A DNA stretch of 64,000 nucleotides, from positions 1 through 64,000 of the forward strand of contig CAZXFI010000001.1 in the NCBI GenBank assembly GCA_964640225.1. Reading direction: 5' to 3'. A model generated the notes under the pieces. That model saw only the letters and a program-made list of their open reading frames with translations. It ran no database searches and had not been told where the DNA came from. Source of the stretch: JAGLWW01 sp964640225 (GTDB lineage Archaea > Aenigmatarchaeota > Aenigmatarchaeia > PWEA01 > JAGHBM01). Numbering within the stretch: position 1 is the stretch's first letter; each line of letters begins with the position of its first letter. Below are positions 23,604-32,726 of this stretch, piece by piece. Position numbers and translations under genes: made by a program.

Positions 23604-24356
23604 TCACAGCCTCTTTATCCTTCCGGGCCTGGGCTCGTAGCACGTGCCTTCCGCGAGAAGCTCGTTTATCACGTCCTCCACCTGGGTCTCGTTCAGCTTT
23701 GACTCCGATATTATGGCGCTGTACTCGGCCCCGGTGCCGTCGTCAACCTTGTCTATTATCCCCAGCACAAGCTCCTTGAAGGATTTCCTGTCCTTCTCCC
23801 CGGACTCCTCGCCGGACTCGTCCCTTTCGGCCGCCATCAATATGGCTTCGGCCATTTCGGGCTCCACGCCCTCGGCCTGGGCAAGCTTCTTTATCTCCTC
23901 CAGGTCGGAGGTCTGGGTTTTGAAAGAGAGCACCTTCTGCCGTATCTTGTCCATGTACCTTCCCTGCTCCATCAGGTCAGCTTTCCTGAGAATAAGAAAA
24001 TTGGGGTTATCAACCTTTTTTATTATCTCCGGCATGACGTAAAGCTCGCCCTCGTACTCCCTGACCTTTCCTGTGACATCCACCAAGTCCCCTTGTTCTA
24101 TGCTTTCAATGATGCTCATACTCTTGAAAATCTTGGCCCTGATTGTCTCTGTTTCGTCGTCTATCACTATGAATCCGTAAGTCTTGTCGTCGTTCACGAA
24201 CTTGGTCATCACCGTGCCCATGAGCCTTGCCCTGGAAACCTTCAGGCCGGAAGGTGTGAGAACGTAGTTGCTCTCAAAACCCTCGCCCTTCACGTAGTTG
24301 CCTTCCACCAAGGGCTTTATTTCCGTCTTTATCGCAGTAAGCCTTTTTCTCTCCAT
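23604..24356 (-). CDS. RPA-like single-stranded-DNA-binding protein
   Basis: A 250-residue protein from the ATG at 24356 (GGTGT site upstream). An OB fold spans about residues 35-125: VSRARLMGTVMTKFVN, YGFIVIDDETETIRAKIFK, GDLVDVTGKVREYEGELYVMPEII. A linker and a C-terminal winged-helix-like region follow (SESKLNETQVEDVINELLAEGTCYEPRPGRIKRL). This OB-plus-wHTH layout resembles the RPA32 subunit. Operon with MCM and the DUF3467 protein supports a replication role. The reading frame extends to 24536, but the extra part overlaps the DUF3467 gene and is rejected. Confidence 0.85.
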   Translation of the reverse strand: MERKRLTAIKTEIKPLVEGNYVKGEGFESNYVLTPSGLKVSRARLMGTVMTKFVNDDKTYGFIVIDDETETIRAKIFKSMSIIESIEQGDLVDVTGKVREYEGELYVMPEIIKKVDNPNFLILRKADLMEQGRYMDKIRQKVLSFKTQTSDLEEIKKLAQAEGVEPEMAEAILMAAERDESGEESGEKDRKSFKELVLGIIDKVDDGTGAEYSAIISESKLNETQVEDVINELLAEGTCYEPRPGRIKRL

Positions 24357-24364
24357 TTTAACAC

Positions 24365-24676
24365 CTAGCCTATGTAGCCCGTATACTCCACCTTCTCGGG
24401 TTTCTTGATTTTCGGCTTCTCCAGCTTCTTTACCTTTATGTCCCCGAACCTCTTTTCGTAGTTCTTTATGTTGTCCGCGAGTATTCTGGACAGGTCCTTT
24501 GCCACCTCCGGGTCCAGCACTATCGCCTTGTGGCACAGGAACATTTTCTGGTTGGGCTCTCCCAAGCCTATCCTGCTGAACCTCGGGGTAAGCTGCTGGA
24601 AATCAATTATGAACTTCTTTGGGTTGTGGGAAATGGTCACGGTGTCGGAGAAGAAAGCCGGCCCCCCGTTGTCCAT
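24365..24676 (-). CDS. DUF3467 family protein
   Basis: A 103-residue protein matching DUF3467: VTISHNPKKFIIDFQQ, a central RIGLGEPNQ, IVLDPEVAKDLSRILADNIKNYEKRFG, then a Lys/Pro-rich tail. Function is unknown; the family is often encoded beside DNA- or nucleotide-related genes. An unusually good GAGGTGA site lies about 40 bases before the ATG at 24676, and the frame is open back to it with no ATG, GTG or TTG, so a non-standard start (for example ACG) a few codons upstream is possible. Confidence 0.8.
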   Translation of the reverse strand: MDNGGPAFFSDTVTISHNPKKFIIDFQQLTPRFSRIGLGEPNQKMFLCHKAIVLDPEVAKDLSRILADNIKNYEKRFGDIKVKKLEKPKIKKPEKVEYTGYIG

Positions 24677-24741
24677 TTCCAGCTTGATTATCTTTTTCTT
24701 TTCCGTCGTAAAATCACCTCATAAATCTTAAAGTCTTCCAT

Positions 24742-26754
24742 TTAAATCTTTTGCACGTAGCCCGGCCGCGGTTCAAACAGCATGCCCTTGCTCTTCATCT
24801 CCCTTATTATGGACTCCGCGGAGGTCTCGTCTATGCCCTCATCCTCCAGGGCGCTTATCAGGTCCGATATGGGTATGTTTTTTCCTATGTCCTTCTCAAG
24901 GCCGTCCAGCACGTCCATGACCACCCTTATCCTGTTCCTCTTGGACGAACTTACGGCTCCCTCTGCCCGGTCTATGTCTATCTCTCCTGTTTCCGGGTCG
25001 TAACCCAGCTGCTTTATGCTTGCCTTCATCAGATTTATGGCCCTCTGGGCGTCCTCCTTCGTTACCGTGTCGGAGAGCCTTATCTTTGCCGAGGCCTCCG
25101 CGAGCCTTATCAGGGCCTCAAACTGCCTCAGGGTAAGTGGAACCGCGCCCCCCTCCTGACCGGCGTACTTGCTTCTCAGCTCAACAAAGAAATTCTTGCA
25201 TATTGCCAGGGTTTCCCTGGTAAGCTTGGGCTTGGCGCTCTTTCTAACGTAGCCTATGTACTTCTTGAACAGCTCGTGGTCTATTATCGGCTTTATGTCG
25301 TCCACTGATATTCTTGACTTTATCACGTGGTCCACAAGGTTCTCGTCCTTTTCCCTGCTGGGTATATCCCTGAGCACGAACTTCAGGTCAAACCTTGAAA
25401 GGAGAGTATCGGGTATGTCTATCTGCTCGGAGATGGGCCTGTAGGCGTCAAACCTGGAAAGCTTTGGGTTTGCCCCCGCCACCACCGCGGTCTGGGCCGG
25501 GAGAGTGGCCTGTATTGTGGCCTTGGAGATTGAAACGGTCTGGGTGCTCATGGCCTCGTGAAGGTTTATCTGGTCCTCCTTGCCCATCTTGTCAAACTCG
25601 TCTATGCAGATAACGCTCTTGTTTGAAAGCACGATGGCCCCCGCCTCCAGCACCCATCCCCCCATGAACTCCTCGTCGCGGGTCACGGTAGCCGTGAGGC
25701 CCGCGGCGGTAGTGCCCTTGCCCGAGACGTACCTTCCCCTGGGAACAAGGTCGGCTATCAGCTTGAGAATCTGGGTTTTGCCTGCCGCGGGGTCGCCCAC
25801 CACGAGTATGTGTATGTCGCCCCTTATCCTCGTGCCGTCAGGAAGCACCTGCGGGACGCCCCCGAAAAGCTGCAGGAGCAGGGACTCCTTTATTTCCGAA
25901 AGCCCGTACATTGAGGGCGCTATGGAATTGGTGAGTATTTCGTACAGACTGGGGTTTTTTGCAAGCTCCTTTATTTTGTTCTCGTCCTCCTTGGTTATCT
26001 CCAGTTCCTCCAGCTCCAGCTCTATTGTCTTGAACGAGTTGCATTCCAGGTATATGTCCAGCTGCTTTGTTTTCCTCCCATTCACCCTTTTGGTCAGCTC
26101 CTTGACCACCCCAACCATCTCCAGCCTTGCCCCGGGGTCCGTCTTTCTCTGGTTCCTTGGGGTGGTGAGGTCGTCCTTCAGGAAAACCTTGAGCTCCCCG
26201 GGCTTCTCGCCCACCGTGGTCTCAAAGGGGTCTTCCAGTATTATGTATCGGGTGTCGTGAAGCCTCCTGTCTATGAGCTTGAATCCCCTTTTCTTACCGC
26301 AGCCGCACTCGGCAGGGTAGGTGAGCATCTTCTCCAGCTGCATGACCTCTATTTTATCGCCGCAGTCAGGGCATTCAAAAATAGCCACCTGGACCTCGGG
26401 CTTCACCTCGGAGGCCCTCCTTACCATGCCATCAACCCTTATCAGCCTGCCTATGTGCTCGCTTCTCATGTCCTTTATCCTTATCTTCTCGGAATCGGGT
26501 ATGTTCTCAAACCTTACAACCAGCTTCTTGTCCGTTCCCAGGTCTATGTTGCCTATCGCGTGCTCGCAGTAGCGGAACAGTTCCTCAGGCTCCTTTATCA
26601 GTATGTCCGCGAGCACGGGGTCAAACTTGTCCAGGTCCCTGAAGTCCACAATGAAAGAGCTTTTGTCCTCCCTCACGGCCTGGAGCAGCCTGTCATAACA
26701 GAACTTCCTGAAGAAATCCTCAAGCCTGGAAATGTTTTCAGCTGTTTCTGTCAT
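24742..26754 (-). CDS. mcm: MCM replicative helicase
   Basis: A 670-residue hexameric DNA helicase from the ATG at 26754 (GGTGTGACG site; the ATG at 26766 is less likely). N-terminal domain with a zinc-binding site (CPDC near 128-131 and CGC near 150-152), hairpin loops, then the AAA+ domain: Walker A GDPAAGKTQ near 320-328, Walker B CIDEFDKM, LLSRFDLKF arginine finger. A C-terminal winged helix follows (ISALEDEGIDETSAESIIREMKSKG). No intein. It heads the operon with the DUF3467 protein and the RPA-like protein. Confidence 0.96.
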   Translation of the reverse strand: MTETAENISRLEDFFRKFCYDRLLQAVREDKSSFIVDFRDLDKFDPVLADILIKEPEELFRYCEHAIGNIDLGTDKKLVVRFENIPDSEKIRIKDMRSEHIGRLIRVDGMVRRASEVKPEVQVAIFECPDCGDKIEVMQLEKMLTYPAECGCGKKRGFKLIDRRLHDTRYIILEDPFETTVGEKPGELKVFLKDDLTTPRNQRKTDPGARLEMVGVVKELTKRVNGRKTKQLDIYLECNSFKTIELELEELEITKEDENKIKELAKNPSLYEILTNSIAPSMYGLSEIKESLLLQLFGGVPQVLPDGTRIRGDIHILVVGDPAAGKTQILKLIADLVPRGRYVSGKGTTAAGLTATVTRDEEFMGGWVLEAGAIVLSNKSVICIDEFDKMGKEDQINLHEAMSTQTVSISKATIQATLPAQTAVVAGANPKLSRFDAYRPISEQIDIPDTLLSRFDLKFVLRDIPSREKDENLVDHVIKSRISVDDIKPIIDHELFKKYIGYVRKSAKPKLTRETLAICKNFFVELRSKYAGQEGGAVPLTLRQFEALIRLAEASAKIRLSDTVTKEDAQRAINLMKASIKQLGYDPETGEIDIDRAEGAVSSSKRNRIRVVMDVLDGLEKDIGKNIPISDLISALEDEGIDETSAESIIREMKSKGMLFEPRPGYVQKI

Positions 26755-26837
26755 CGTCACACCCAACCGCGAAAGTCAGAAATAATATTATTGGTGGAGA
26801 AACCTATTTAAAAATTCTTTCACGTGAAGCTGTTGTT

Positions 26838-28298
26838 TCAGGGGGCGGTCACGTTTACGAAAGTTTTCGGCAGCACCTTTACGTGGTGTCTGTCTATGTA
26901 ATCGTTGTACTCAATCCTTGAATCGGGATAAACGTTTGTCAGCTGGTTGTTTCCCTCGTTCGGAAAATGAAGGCCAAAAGATATCCTGTGATAGTCCCCT
27001 ATCAGAAAGTCCCCCAGTTCGCAGGTTATGTTGTCCACTCCCGGATTGTCGTAAAAGGTGCAGTTGTCCGAGGCCTGGGAACTCTGCAGGGTTCCAGGGA
27101 CATAACTAGCGTGGGCCGGTATATAATCCATGAGCATGGCCTCCTTTCCCGCTATTTTAAGCAGTTCCTCGTTTAATATCCTGTCGTAAATCATGTTCAG
27201 GACCTGCGTGTCCGAGGCAAAGTAGTATTTCCCGTTTGTTATCTCGGCTACGTTCTTCAGAAGGGTTTCGTTAAAATGCGAAGGGCTTCCCCCCATGTAA
27301 CCGATTGTGTATATCCTTATGCCTTTTTTCGCGGCTTCTGTTGCCGCGGCCTCCGTGCCGCCCGAACTGGGCTTGCCGTCCGTCAGGAGAATACAGGCCT
27401 TCAGGGCGTCCGACCTCCATGAGTTCTGGTTTGCTATGCTAATTGCTGCTGCCATTTGAGTCCCGCCTCCGGCCTCCAGCAAATCCACCTTGCTCTTTAC
27501 GCCCTGGTGGTCAAAGGTCAGCCCCTCTTCCAGGTTGGCCACACTGCAAAAGGAAACAAGGCTTGACCTGTCGTTGTCCGGGTCCAGCTTGTTAAGGAAC
27601 AAACTTACAGCTTCTTTTGCGCCGCATATCCTGCAGTCAGCTCCCCCCTCGCTGGAGTTGGTGCAGTTAATAGGACATCCGTTGCAGTTGCTTACGCATC
27701 TTGGCCATCCGGGGTCGGTTATGTTTACGTGGCAGCCGTAGGTCATGCTTCCGGAGGTGTCCACCAAAAGCGTGATATCCACGGGGTAGTCGCTGTTCTG
27801 CTCAAGGCCGTGCGCCCCGGTCAGGTCTATGTATATGGTTGTGTTCTGGGTTTTCGGGAATTCCTTTGGTTCGGGGTGCTTGTTTATTTTTATGAAGGAT
27901 ATTTCCGGCAGGAGAACATCCGTTATGTCGTAGGGGCCTATCACCGTGACTTCGTAGTCCTCCAGGTTAACGGGGAACTCAAAATCCCCGGACTGGGCCT
28001 TCCCCATGCTTCCCGCGGAGGAAACAGGGTTAAAGGGGGTGTCGTCCAGGTAAAACGTGAAGTTGTCCCCGTGAATAAGGGTTTTTCCCTTGTTCTTTAT
28101 GCTCAGGTTCTCGCCGTAAACCTCGGCTATTGTGTAGCTCGTCTGGGTCCTCTCAACCTGGTACTCGGTTTTTTCCTCCGAGGCCCTTTCAAACCTCTCC
28201 TCGGCCTCCAGGCTCCACGTGAGGAACAGGTAGGAAAGGGAGGTAAATACCAGAACAAGCAGTACCATCGTTATTATCGGCGTTATGCCCTTTTTCAA
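26838..28298 (-). CDS. Pilin-anchored von Willebrand factor A surface protein
   Basis: A 486-residue protein with a class III signal peptide-like start, MKKG followed by ITPIITMVLLVLVF, as in archaeal pilins, so probably processed by a prepilin peptidase. A beta-rich region (60-165) precedes a VWA domain (about 170-375) with an intact MIDAS motif DTSGS and later LLTDGKPSSGG. The domain carries a cysteine-rich insert (CVSNCNGCPINC, ADCRICG). A C-terminal beta domain completes it. The likely role is a cell-surface adhesin or minor pilin. The related small pilin at 28338-28766 is encoded 39 bases upstream. Confidence 0.85.
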   Translation of the reverse strand: MKKGITPIITMVLLVLVFTSLSYLFLTWSLEAEERFERASEEKTEYQVERTQTSYTIAEVYGENLSIKNKGKTLIHGDNFTFYLDDTPFNPVSSAGSMGKAQSGDFEFPVNLEDYEVTVIGPYDITDVLLPEISFIKINKHPEPKEFPKTQNTTIYIDLTGAHGLEQNSDYPVDITLLVDTSGSMTYGCHVNITDPGWPRCVSNCNGCPINCTNSSEGGADCRICGAKEAVSLFLNKLDPDNDRSSLVSFCSVANLEEGLTFDHQGVKSKVDLLEAGGGTQMAAAISIANQNSWRSDALKACILLTDGKPSSGGTEAAATEAAKKGIRIYTIGYMGGSPSHFNETLLKNVAEITNGKYYFASDTQVLNMIYDRILNEELLKIAGKEAMLMDYIPAHASYVPGTLQSSQASDNCTFYDNPGVDNITCELGDFLIGDYHRISFGLHFPNEGNNQLTNVYPDSRIEYNDYIDRHHVKVLPKTFVNVTAP

Positions 28299-28337
28299 AC
28301 GTCACACCTGCTTTAATTTTGTTGTTTCAAATATAAA

Positions 28338-28766
28338 TCACGGATTTTTCATGTAGGCGAAAACCTCGTCCGACTTGCCGAAAGGGCCGGTGGCCTTAAC
28401 GGTGTAGTTGCCGTCGTAAGCCCCTGTTACGTTGAATATGAAGATTTCAGAGGGTTGTATCGTATCCGGAGGGGGAAAGGGCTGGTGCACCACGGAGCCG
28501 TGCCTGGTATCGTTGAGGAAAAAGGAAAAATCGCCGGGGTTTATATGCACGCCCCCGTTGTTCTTCAGGCCCACCTGGTTTCCTGCTGCATTGACTATCA
28601 TAAAGCTTGTCTTTGACTCCTCGGCCTTTGTCTCGGCATGGGTCTCGCTTATGTTCCTGAAGGACTCGCCCATCTCCAGGTTCCAGTAAAGAACTCCCGA
28701 GGAAATCAGAATTACCACCAGTATTAGTATCATGGAGGTTATAATGGGGGTTATTCCCTTGGTCAA
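28338..28766 (-). CDS. Archaeal pilin-like protein
   Basis: A 142-residue protein with the same start as its downstream neighbour: MTKG then ITPIITSMILILVV. The exterior has NNGGVHINPGDFSFFLND, typical of archaellin/pilin-like folds, and likely N-glycosylation sites (NVTG, NYTV). It resembles residues 1-140 of the VWA protein, so the pair probably arose by duplication, with the VWA domain gained in one copy. Probably a major subunit with the VWA protein as tip. Confidence 0.8.
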   Translation of the reverse strand: MTKGITPIITSMILILVVILISSGVLYWNLEMGESFRNISETHAETKAEESKTSFMIVNAAGNQVGLKNNGGVHINPGDFSFFLNDTRHGSVVHQPFPPPDTIQPSEIFIFNVTGAYDGNYTVKATGPFGKSDEVFAYMKNP

Positions 28767-28807
28767 AAAAGCACCTGTTTAAAAAATAAACCGGGTAGAA
28801 TAAATAA

Positions 28808-29356
28808 TTATTTTTTTATGGCGTCTATTTCCTTAAGCTCCTTTTCCAGGTTCTTTATGGCCTTCTCCACGTCCTTCACGCTCCTCCCGCCGGTGCAAAC
28901 GATTTTTCCGGAGCCGAACAGGAGGAAAGCCACTTTGGGCTCCTTTATGCGGTAAACAAGGCCTGGGAACTGCTCGGGCTCGTACTCCGTGTTGGGAAGC
29001 GTGAAAGCTATTTCGTTGAGCTTAAGCATGGAATCCAGCTTTGCGCTGGCCACTATGTTCTCTATCCTTATCTTGGGCTTTCCGGTCACCTTTATCTTTG
29101 CCTTCTTTATGGACTCTATAATCTTTCCCACGGCCTTTCTGGCGGCATCGGGACTCCTGGCTCCCGTACAGACTATTTTTCCGGAACTGAAAATCAGGGA
29201 AGCCGCCTTGGGCTCCTTTATGCGGTAAACAAGGCCTGGGAACTGCTCGGGCTCGTATTCGGTTCCGGGTATGCGCGAGACTATTTTATCCAGAGGAAGT
29301 TTGCAGTTTAAAGTTGCAGAAGCCACGACATTCTCTATCTTGATGTCCTTAACCAT
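28808..29356 (-). CDS. tbp: TATA-box-binding protein
   Basis: General transcription factor that recognises the TATA boxes seen across this window. From the ATG at 29356 it has 182 residues: two direct repeats of the saddle fold, each with the block IENVVASA or IENIVASA, TEYEPEQFPGLVYR and KIVCTGAR or KIVCTGGR. The frame extends to 29458, but the extra 34 codons are unconserved. The halves share an exact 50-base DNA repeat (see the repeat features), which is unusual. Confidence 0.95.
   Translation of the reverse strand: MVKDIKIENVVASATLNCKLPLDKIVSRIPGTEYEPEQFPGLVYRIKEPKAASLIFSSGKIVCTGARSPDAARKAVGKIIESIKKAKIKVTGKPKIRIENIVASAKLDSMLKLNEIAFTLPNTEYEPEQFPGLVYRIKEPKVAFLLFGSGKIVCTGGRSVKDVEKAIKNLEKELKEIDAIKK
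28935..28984 (-). repeat. 50-base exact repeat within tbp, copy in second half
   Basis: Identical over 50 bases to 29208-29257. It encodes TEYEPEQFPGLVYRIKEPK in the C-terminal TBP half. Identity at all third positions suggests recent gene conversion between the two halves. Confidence 0.9.
29208..29257 (-). repeat. 50-base exact repeat within tbp, copy in first half
   Basis: Identical over 50 bases to 28935-28984, encoding the same stretch of the N-terminal TBP half. Confidence 0.9.
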
Positions 29357-29527
29357 TCTTAACCCCCATCCCCACTTAAAAAGAAATATGATTAGGTATT
29401 TAAATAGTTTTCCCAGGCCTGGGCTTTGCCCAGTATGCTGGGCAAAAAAACTGCTCAATCTTTAAAACTCGGAACCGAGTTTTTTCAAGCTTAAATAGTT
29501 AAGGTTTTACAGGAAAATTGTGGGGTT

Positions 29528-29617
29528 ATGAAACTGAAAGACTGGATTACGAGGATATACGTAATTGCAAGCATGGCTTCTCTTCCTTTACTGGCTTACC
29601 TGATTATTAACTTATAA
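29528..29617 (+). CDS. Possible 29-residue membrane peptide
   Basis: A short frame (MKLKDWITRIYVIASM, then a hydrophobic stretch ending LIINL) with the shape of a single-helix membrane peptide. A TATA-like CTTAAATAG lies about 33 bases upstream. No family; support is weak. The rest of 29459-29684 shows nothing else recognisable. Confidence 0.3.
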   Translation: MKLKDWITRIYVIASMASLPLLAYLIINL

Positions 29618-29684
29618 GCCGGGTCCGAAAGGGCGTGGGGGGATTTATTTTAAATTTGCCTGTACAATAATTATTGGTGGCTTC

Positions 29685-30074
29685 GTGTACCAGGATTTTA
29701 TTGAGCTTTCAACCAAGACCAACGACATGGTAGACATAACTCCCATGGTCCGGGAAATAGTGCAAAAGAGCGGCGTCAAGGATGGAACGTGCCTTGTTTT
29801 CAACACCGGCTCCACCGGGGCGGTCCTGATTAACGAGTACGAGGAGGGACTGCTGGAGGACTTCAGGGAAACTCTGAAAAGAATCGCCTCCGGAAAACAT
29901 CGCCACCCTTCAAACGCGCACTCCCACCTCAAGGCAGGGCTTGTGGGACCCGGGAAAACTGTGGCGTTAAAGGACGGTGAGCTGGAACTGGGAACGTGGC
30001 AGAGCATTATCTTTTGTGAATTTGACGTGAGGCCCCGCAAAAGGAGAATACTGGTCAGGGTAACAGGTGACTGA
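29685..30074 (+). CDS. YjbQ/UPF0047 family protein
   Basis: A 129-residue protein of the YjbQ family, small trimeric enzymes with low thiamine-phosphate-synthase activity in vitro. Signatures include FNTGSTGAVLINEYE, the His-rich block ASGKHRHPSNAHSHLKAGLVG, and LGTWQSIIFCEFDVRPRKRRI. Start is a GTG at 29685 with GGTGG four bases upstream. The dolichol kinase-like gene overlaps its end region and is probably translated from the same message. Confidence 0.9.
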   Translation: MYQDFIELSTKTNDMVDITPMVREIVQKSGVKDGTCLVFNTGSTGAVLINEYEEGLLEDFRETLKRIASGKHRHPSNAHSHLKAGLVGPGKTVALKDGELELGTWQSIIFCEFDVRPRKRRILVRVTGD

Positions 30075-30075
30075 C

Positions 30076-30702
30076 ATGAACAGGATGGAAACAGGAAGGC
30101 AGATTGTTCACTTCCTGGGGATACTCAGCATATTTTTCGCATACTGGCTGGGCGGCTTCATAACGGGAGCAGGGGCGCTGGTTATTTCACTGGGCTTTTT
30201 TCTCCTGTCCTTTTACGTGAAAATGAAGCACGAGATAAGGAAGGCGCTTCCGGTGAGGATAAGGGCCCTGGAAAACCTGGAGGACTCCTTCCACGACCTC
30301 ATAGACTCCTTGGAAAGGGAAAGCTCAGGGATAAGGTACATGGGGGCCATACTCTTCTTCCTGGCCATAGGGTTAATCCTTGTCCTGTTTCCGCTCAAGA
30401 TAGCCGTGCTCTCCATAATTGTATTGTCCGTGGGGGACTCTTTTTCCACCATGGTGGGGATTCACTGGGGAAGGCACAAGACGGGGGTGAACCCGAAAAA
30501 AAGCTGGGAAGGCACGCTGGCCGGACTGGGCGCGTCCTTTTTCGTGTGCATTTTTTTTACAAGCCCCCCTATCGCGCTGGCGGCCTCCGGGGTGGGCATG
30601 TTCATGGAACTCATGCCCTTCAGAATCAATGACAACCTTTTAATGCCCTTTTCCGTGGGAGTTTTGCTGTGGGGGTTTAGTGTTTTGGGGCTTGCTGTTT
30701 AG
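30076..30702 (+). CDS. SEC59/DGK1/VTE5-type CTP-dependent lipid kinase
   Basis: A 208-residue polytopic membrane protein from the ATG at 30076, which has GGTGA exactly five bases upstream and lies just inside the YjbQ stop region. About six membrane helices. The conserved cytidyl-transfer/kinase segment is visible: VGDSFSTMVGIHWGRHK, then NPKKSWEGTLAG. The family includes dolichol kinase and phytol kinase; in archaea it may phosphorylate a polyprenol used for N-glycosylation or lipid recycling. Confidence 0.8.
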   Translation: MNRMETGRQIVHFLGILSIFFAYWLGGFITGAGALVISLGFFLLSFYVKMKHEIRKALPVRIRALENLEDSFHDLIDSLERESSGIRYMGAILFFLAIGLILVLFPLKIAVLSIIVLSVGDSFSTMVGIHWGRHKTGVNPKKSWEGTLAGLGASFFVCIFFTSPPIALAASGVGMFMELMPFRINDNLLMPFSVGVLLWGFSVLGLAV

Positions 30703-32681
30703 CAAATCCTGGTGCCTTCCTTTACCTTTTCCGCCTTAACGGTTTCGCCTGACTCTGTTACCAGCTCCTTCCCCCTGTAAAGAACGCAGTCCTTCCCGGT
30801 TTTCATCTTTATTGCCTGGAAAAACTTGAAAGTGACTTGTTTTTTTGGTTCGGGATCTGTTCCCTCGGCCTTGACCTTCTCCCCGGACTTTGAGTTTTCC
30901 ACGAATAAAAGACCAACCTCGCCGTTTTTCTCCTCCCCGGCCAGCAACATTGCATCTGAATCAACTCCCCGGAACTTGGCGGGCTCCAGGTTCGTGAGAA
31001 CAACGATTTTCTTTCCTTCAAGCTCCCCCTTGCCGTAGCTGTCCTTGAGGCTTGAAACAATCTGCCTCTCCTCGCCGCAGTCTATCTTCATAACGTAAAG
31101 CCTGTCCGCGTCCGGGTGGTCCTTCACCTCAAGAATCTTGGCCACCCGCAGGTCCAGTTCTGAAAACGGGTCCTTTTCCGGGACTCCGGCTGGAACATCG
31201 GGTTCTGCCTTTTTGAAAAGAACTTCCGGCTTTTCTATTTCATGGCCCGGCTCCAAATCCTTTCCAAGATTCTTCCATTTTATTTCCATGTTCAGCTGCT
31301 TTGCAAGCTTTCCGCAACTTTCCGGGATTACCGGGTAGAAGAGTATGCATAGGTCTTTTAGTATTTGCACGCAGTTGTAAAGGCAGTCTCCCGCGTTATT
31401 CTTCTTTACGGTTTTCCACGGCTGGCTTGACTGGAAATATTCGTTCCCCAGGCTGGATATGGAAAGTATTTCTTCAAGTCCTCTTCTCAGCCTGAATTCC
31501 TTCCAGAGTTTTTCAATTTCCTTTATTTTGCCTTTGACTGTATCGCGAACCTGGGAGGAAGAGCCCTTGGGAATCTTTCCATCAAAGTTGTTCCAGATGA
31601 ATGACAAGGTTCTGTGCGCAAAGTTCCCGAAAATGTCGGCCAGCTCGTTGTTGTACCTCTCCGTGAGGGCCTTTTCTGAAAAGTCCCCGTCGTCCCCGAA
31701 CGGTATTTCCCTTATCAGGAAGTACCTTATCCCGTCAGAGGTGTACCTGTCTATTAAACAGTCCATTGAAGTGACGTTGCCCAGGGATTTTGATATCTTC
31801 TGTCCGTTTATCGTCAAAAACCCGTGGACGGTAATCTGCTTTGGCAAATCCAGCCCGGCGCTTAAAACCATGCCCGGCCATATGCCAGCATGAAACCTGA
31901 GCATGTCCTTGCCCACGGCATGCACGTCGGCGGGCCAGTATTTTTTGAATTTATCATCGGGGTAGCCGACTCCGGTCAGGTAATTGGTCAGCGCGTCGCA
32001 CCACACGTACATAACCTGGCTTTCGTCTCCCGGAACAGGGACCCCCCACGGAAGGTGCTTCTTGTCCCTGGAAAAGCTCACGTCAGTCAGCCCGTCCCTT
32101 ATCAGGGAAAGGAAATCGTTTTTCCATTTTTCCGGTATTATTTTTATCCTGTCCGACTCCACCAGCTCCCTTATTCTGTCCGAGTATTTGGACAGCCTGA
32201 AAAAATAGTTTTCCTCGGAAATTTGCTGTATTTCCAGGTTAGGGTGGTTCGGGCACCCGCCATCAGACAGTTCCTTGTCTGTTATGAACCTCTCGCATCC
32301 AGCGCAGTAATTCCCTTTATATTCTTTCTTGTATATGTCTCCGTTCTCGGCCAGGATTTTCCAGAGTTTTATGACGCCGGGCCAGTGAACCTTTTTGTCT
32401 GTCGTGCGGATGAAGTAGCTGTTTGATATGTTCAGCCTCTCCGTGAGCTGCCTGAATTTCTCCGAATTCCTGTCAACGAATTCCTGCGGGTTCAGGCCTT
32501 CCTTTTTTGCAGTCTGGTAATTTTTGGTGCCGTGCTCGTCAGTGCCTGTAAGGAAAAAAACGTCGCTGCCCCTGATTCTGTTCCATCTCGCCAGGACGTC
32601 AGCCTGAATTATCTCCAGGGCGAAGCCTATGTGGGGGAAAGCGTTTGCATACGGTATGGTTGTGGTTATGTAAAACTTCAT
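30699..32681 (-). CDS. metG: Methionyl-tRNA synthetase with C-terminal tRNA-binding domain
   Basis: A 660-residue enzyme from the ATG at 32681, chosen because GGTGA lies five bases before it. ITTTIPYANAFPHIGFAL (HIGH motif near 16-19), zinc-type knuckle CAGCERF with CPNHP, WCDALTNYL, KISKSLGN (KMSKS). The C-terminal OB fold (DLRVAKILEVKDHPDADRLYVMKID, FRGVDSDAMLLAGE) is of the EMAPII/Trbp111 type, fused here. Its end overlaps the convergent lipid kinase by four bases. Confidence 0.95.
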   Translation of the reverse strand: MKFYITTTIPYANAFPHIGFALEIIQADVLARWNRIRGSDVFFLTGTDEHGTKNYQTAKKEGLNPQEFVDRNSEKFRQLTERLNISNSYFIRTTDKKVHWPGVIKLWKILAENGDIYKKEYKGNYCAGCERFITDKELSDGGCPNHPNLEIQQISEENYFFRLSKYSDRIRELVESDRIKIIPEKWKNDFLSLIRDGLTDVSFSRDKKHLPWGVPVPGDESQVMYVWCDALTNYLTGVGYPDDKFKKYWPADVHAVGKDMLRFHAGIWPGMVLSAGLDLPKQITVHGFLTINGQKISKSLGNVTSMDCLIDRYTSDGIRYFLIREIPFGDDGDFSEKALTERYNNELADIFGNFAHRTLSFIWNNFDGKIPKGSSSQVRDTVKGKIKEIEKLWKEFRLRRGLEEILSISSLGNEYFQSSQPWKTVKKNNAGDCLYNCVQILKDLCILFYPVIPESCGKLAKQLNMEIKWKNLGKDLEPGHEIEKPEVLFKKAEPDVPAGVPEKDPFSELDLRVAKILEVKDHPDADRLYVMKIDCGEERQIVSSLKDSYGKGELEGKKIVVLTNLEPAKFRGVDSDAMLLAGEEKNGEVGLLFVENSKSGEKVKAEGTDPEPKKQVTFKFFQAIKMKTGKDCVLYRGKELVTESGETVKAEKVKEGTRIC

Positions 32682-32726
32682 TAGCGTCACCATCTATTTT
32701 AAATCAGTTATCTATTAATTTATTTT

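Noticed and set aside
29357..29458. N-terminal extension of TBP by 34 codons
   Set aside because: TBP homology begins at 29356, and the extension is hydrophobic and unconserved, over an AT-rich promoter region.
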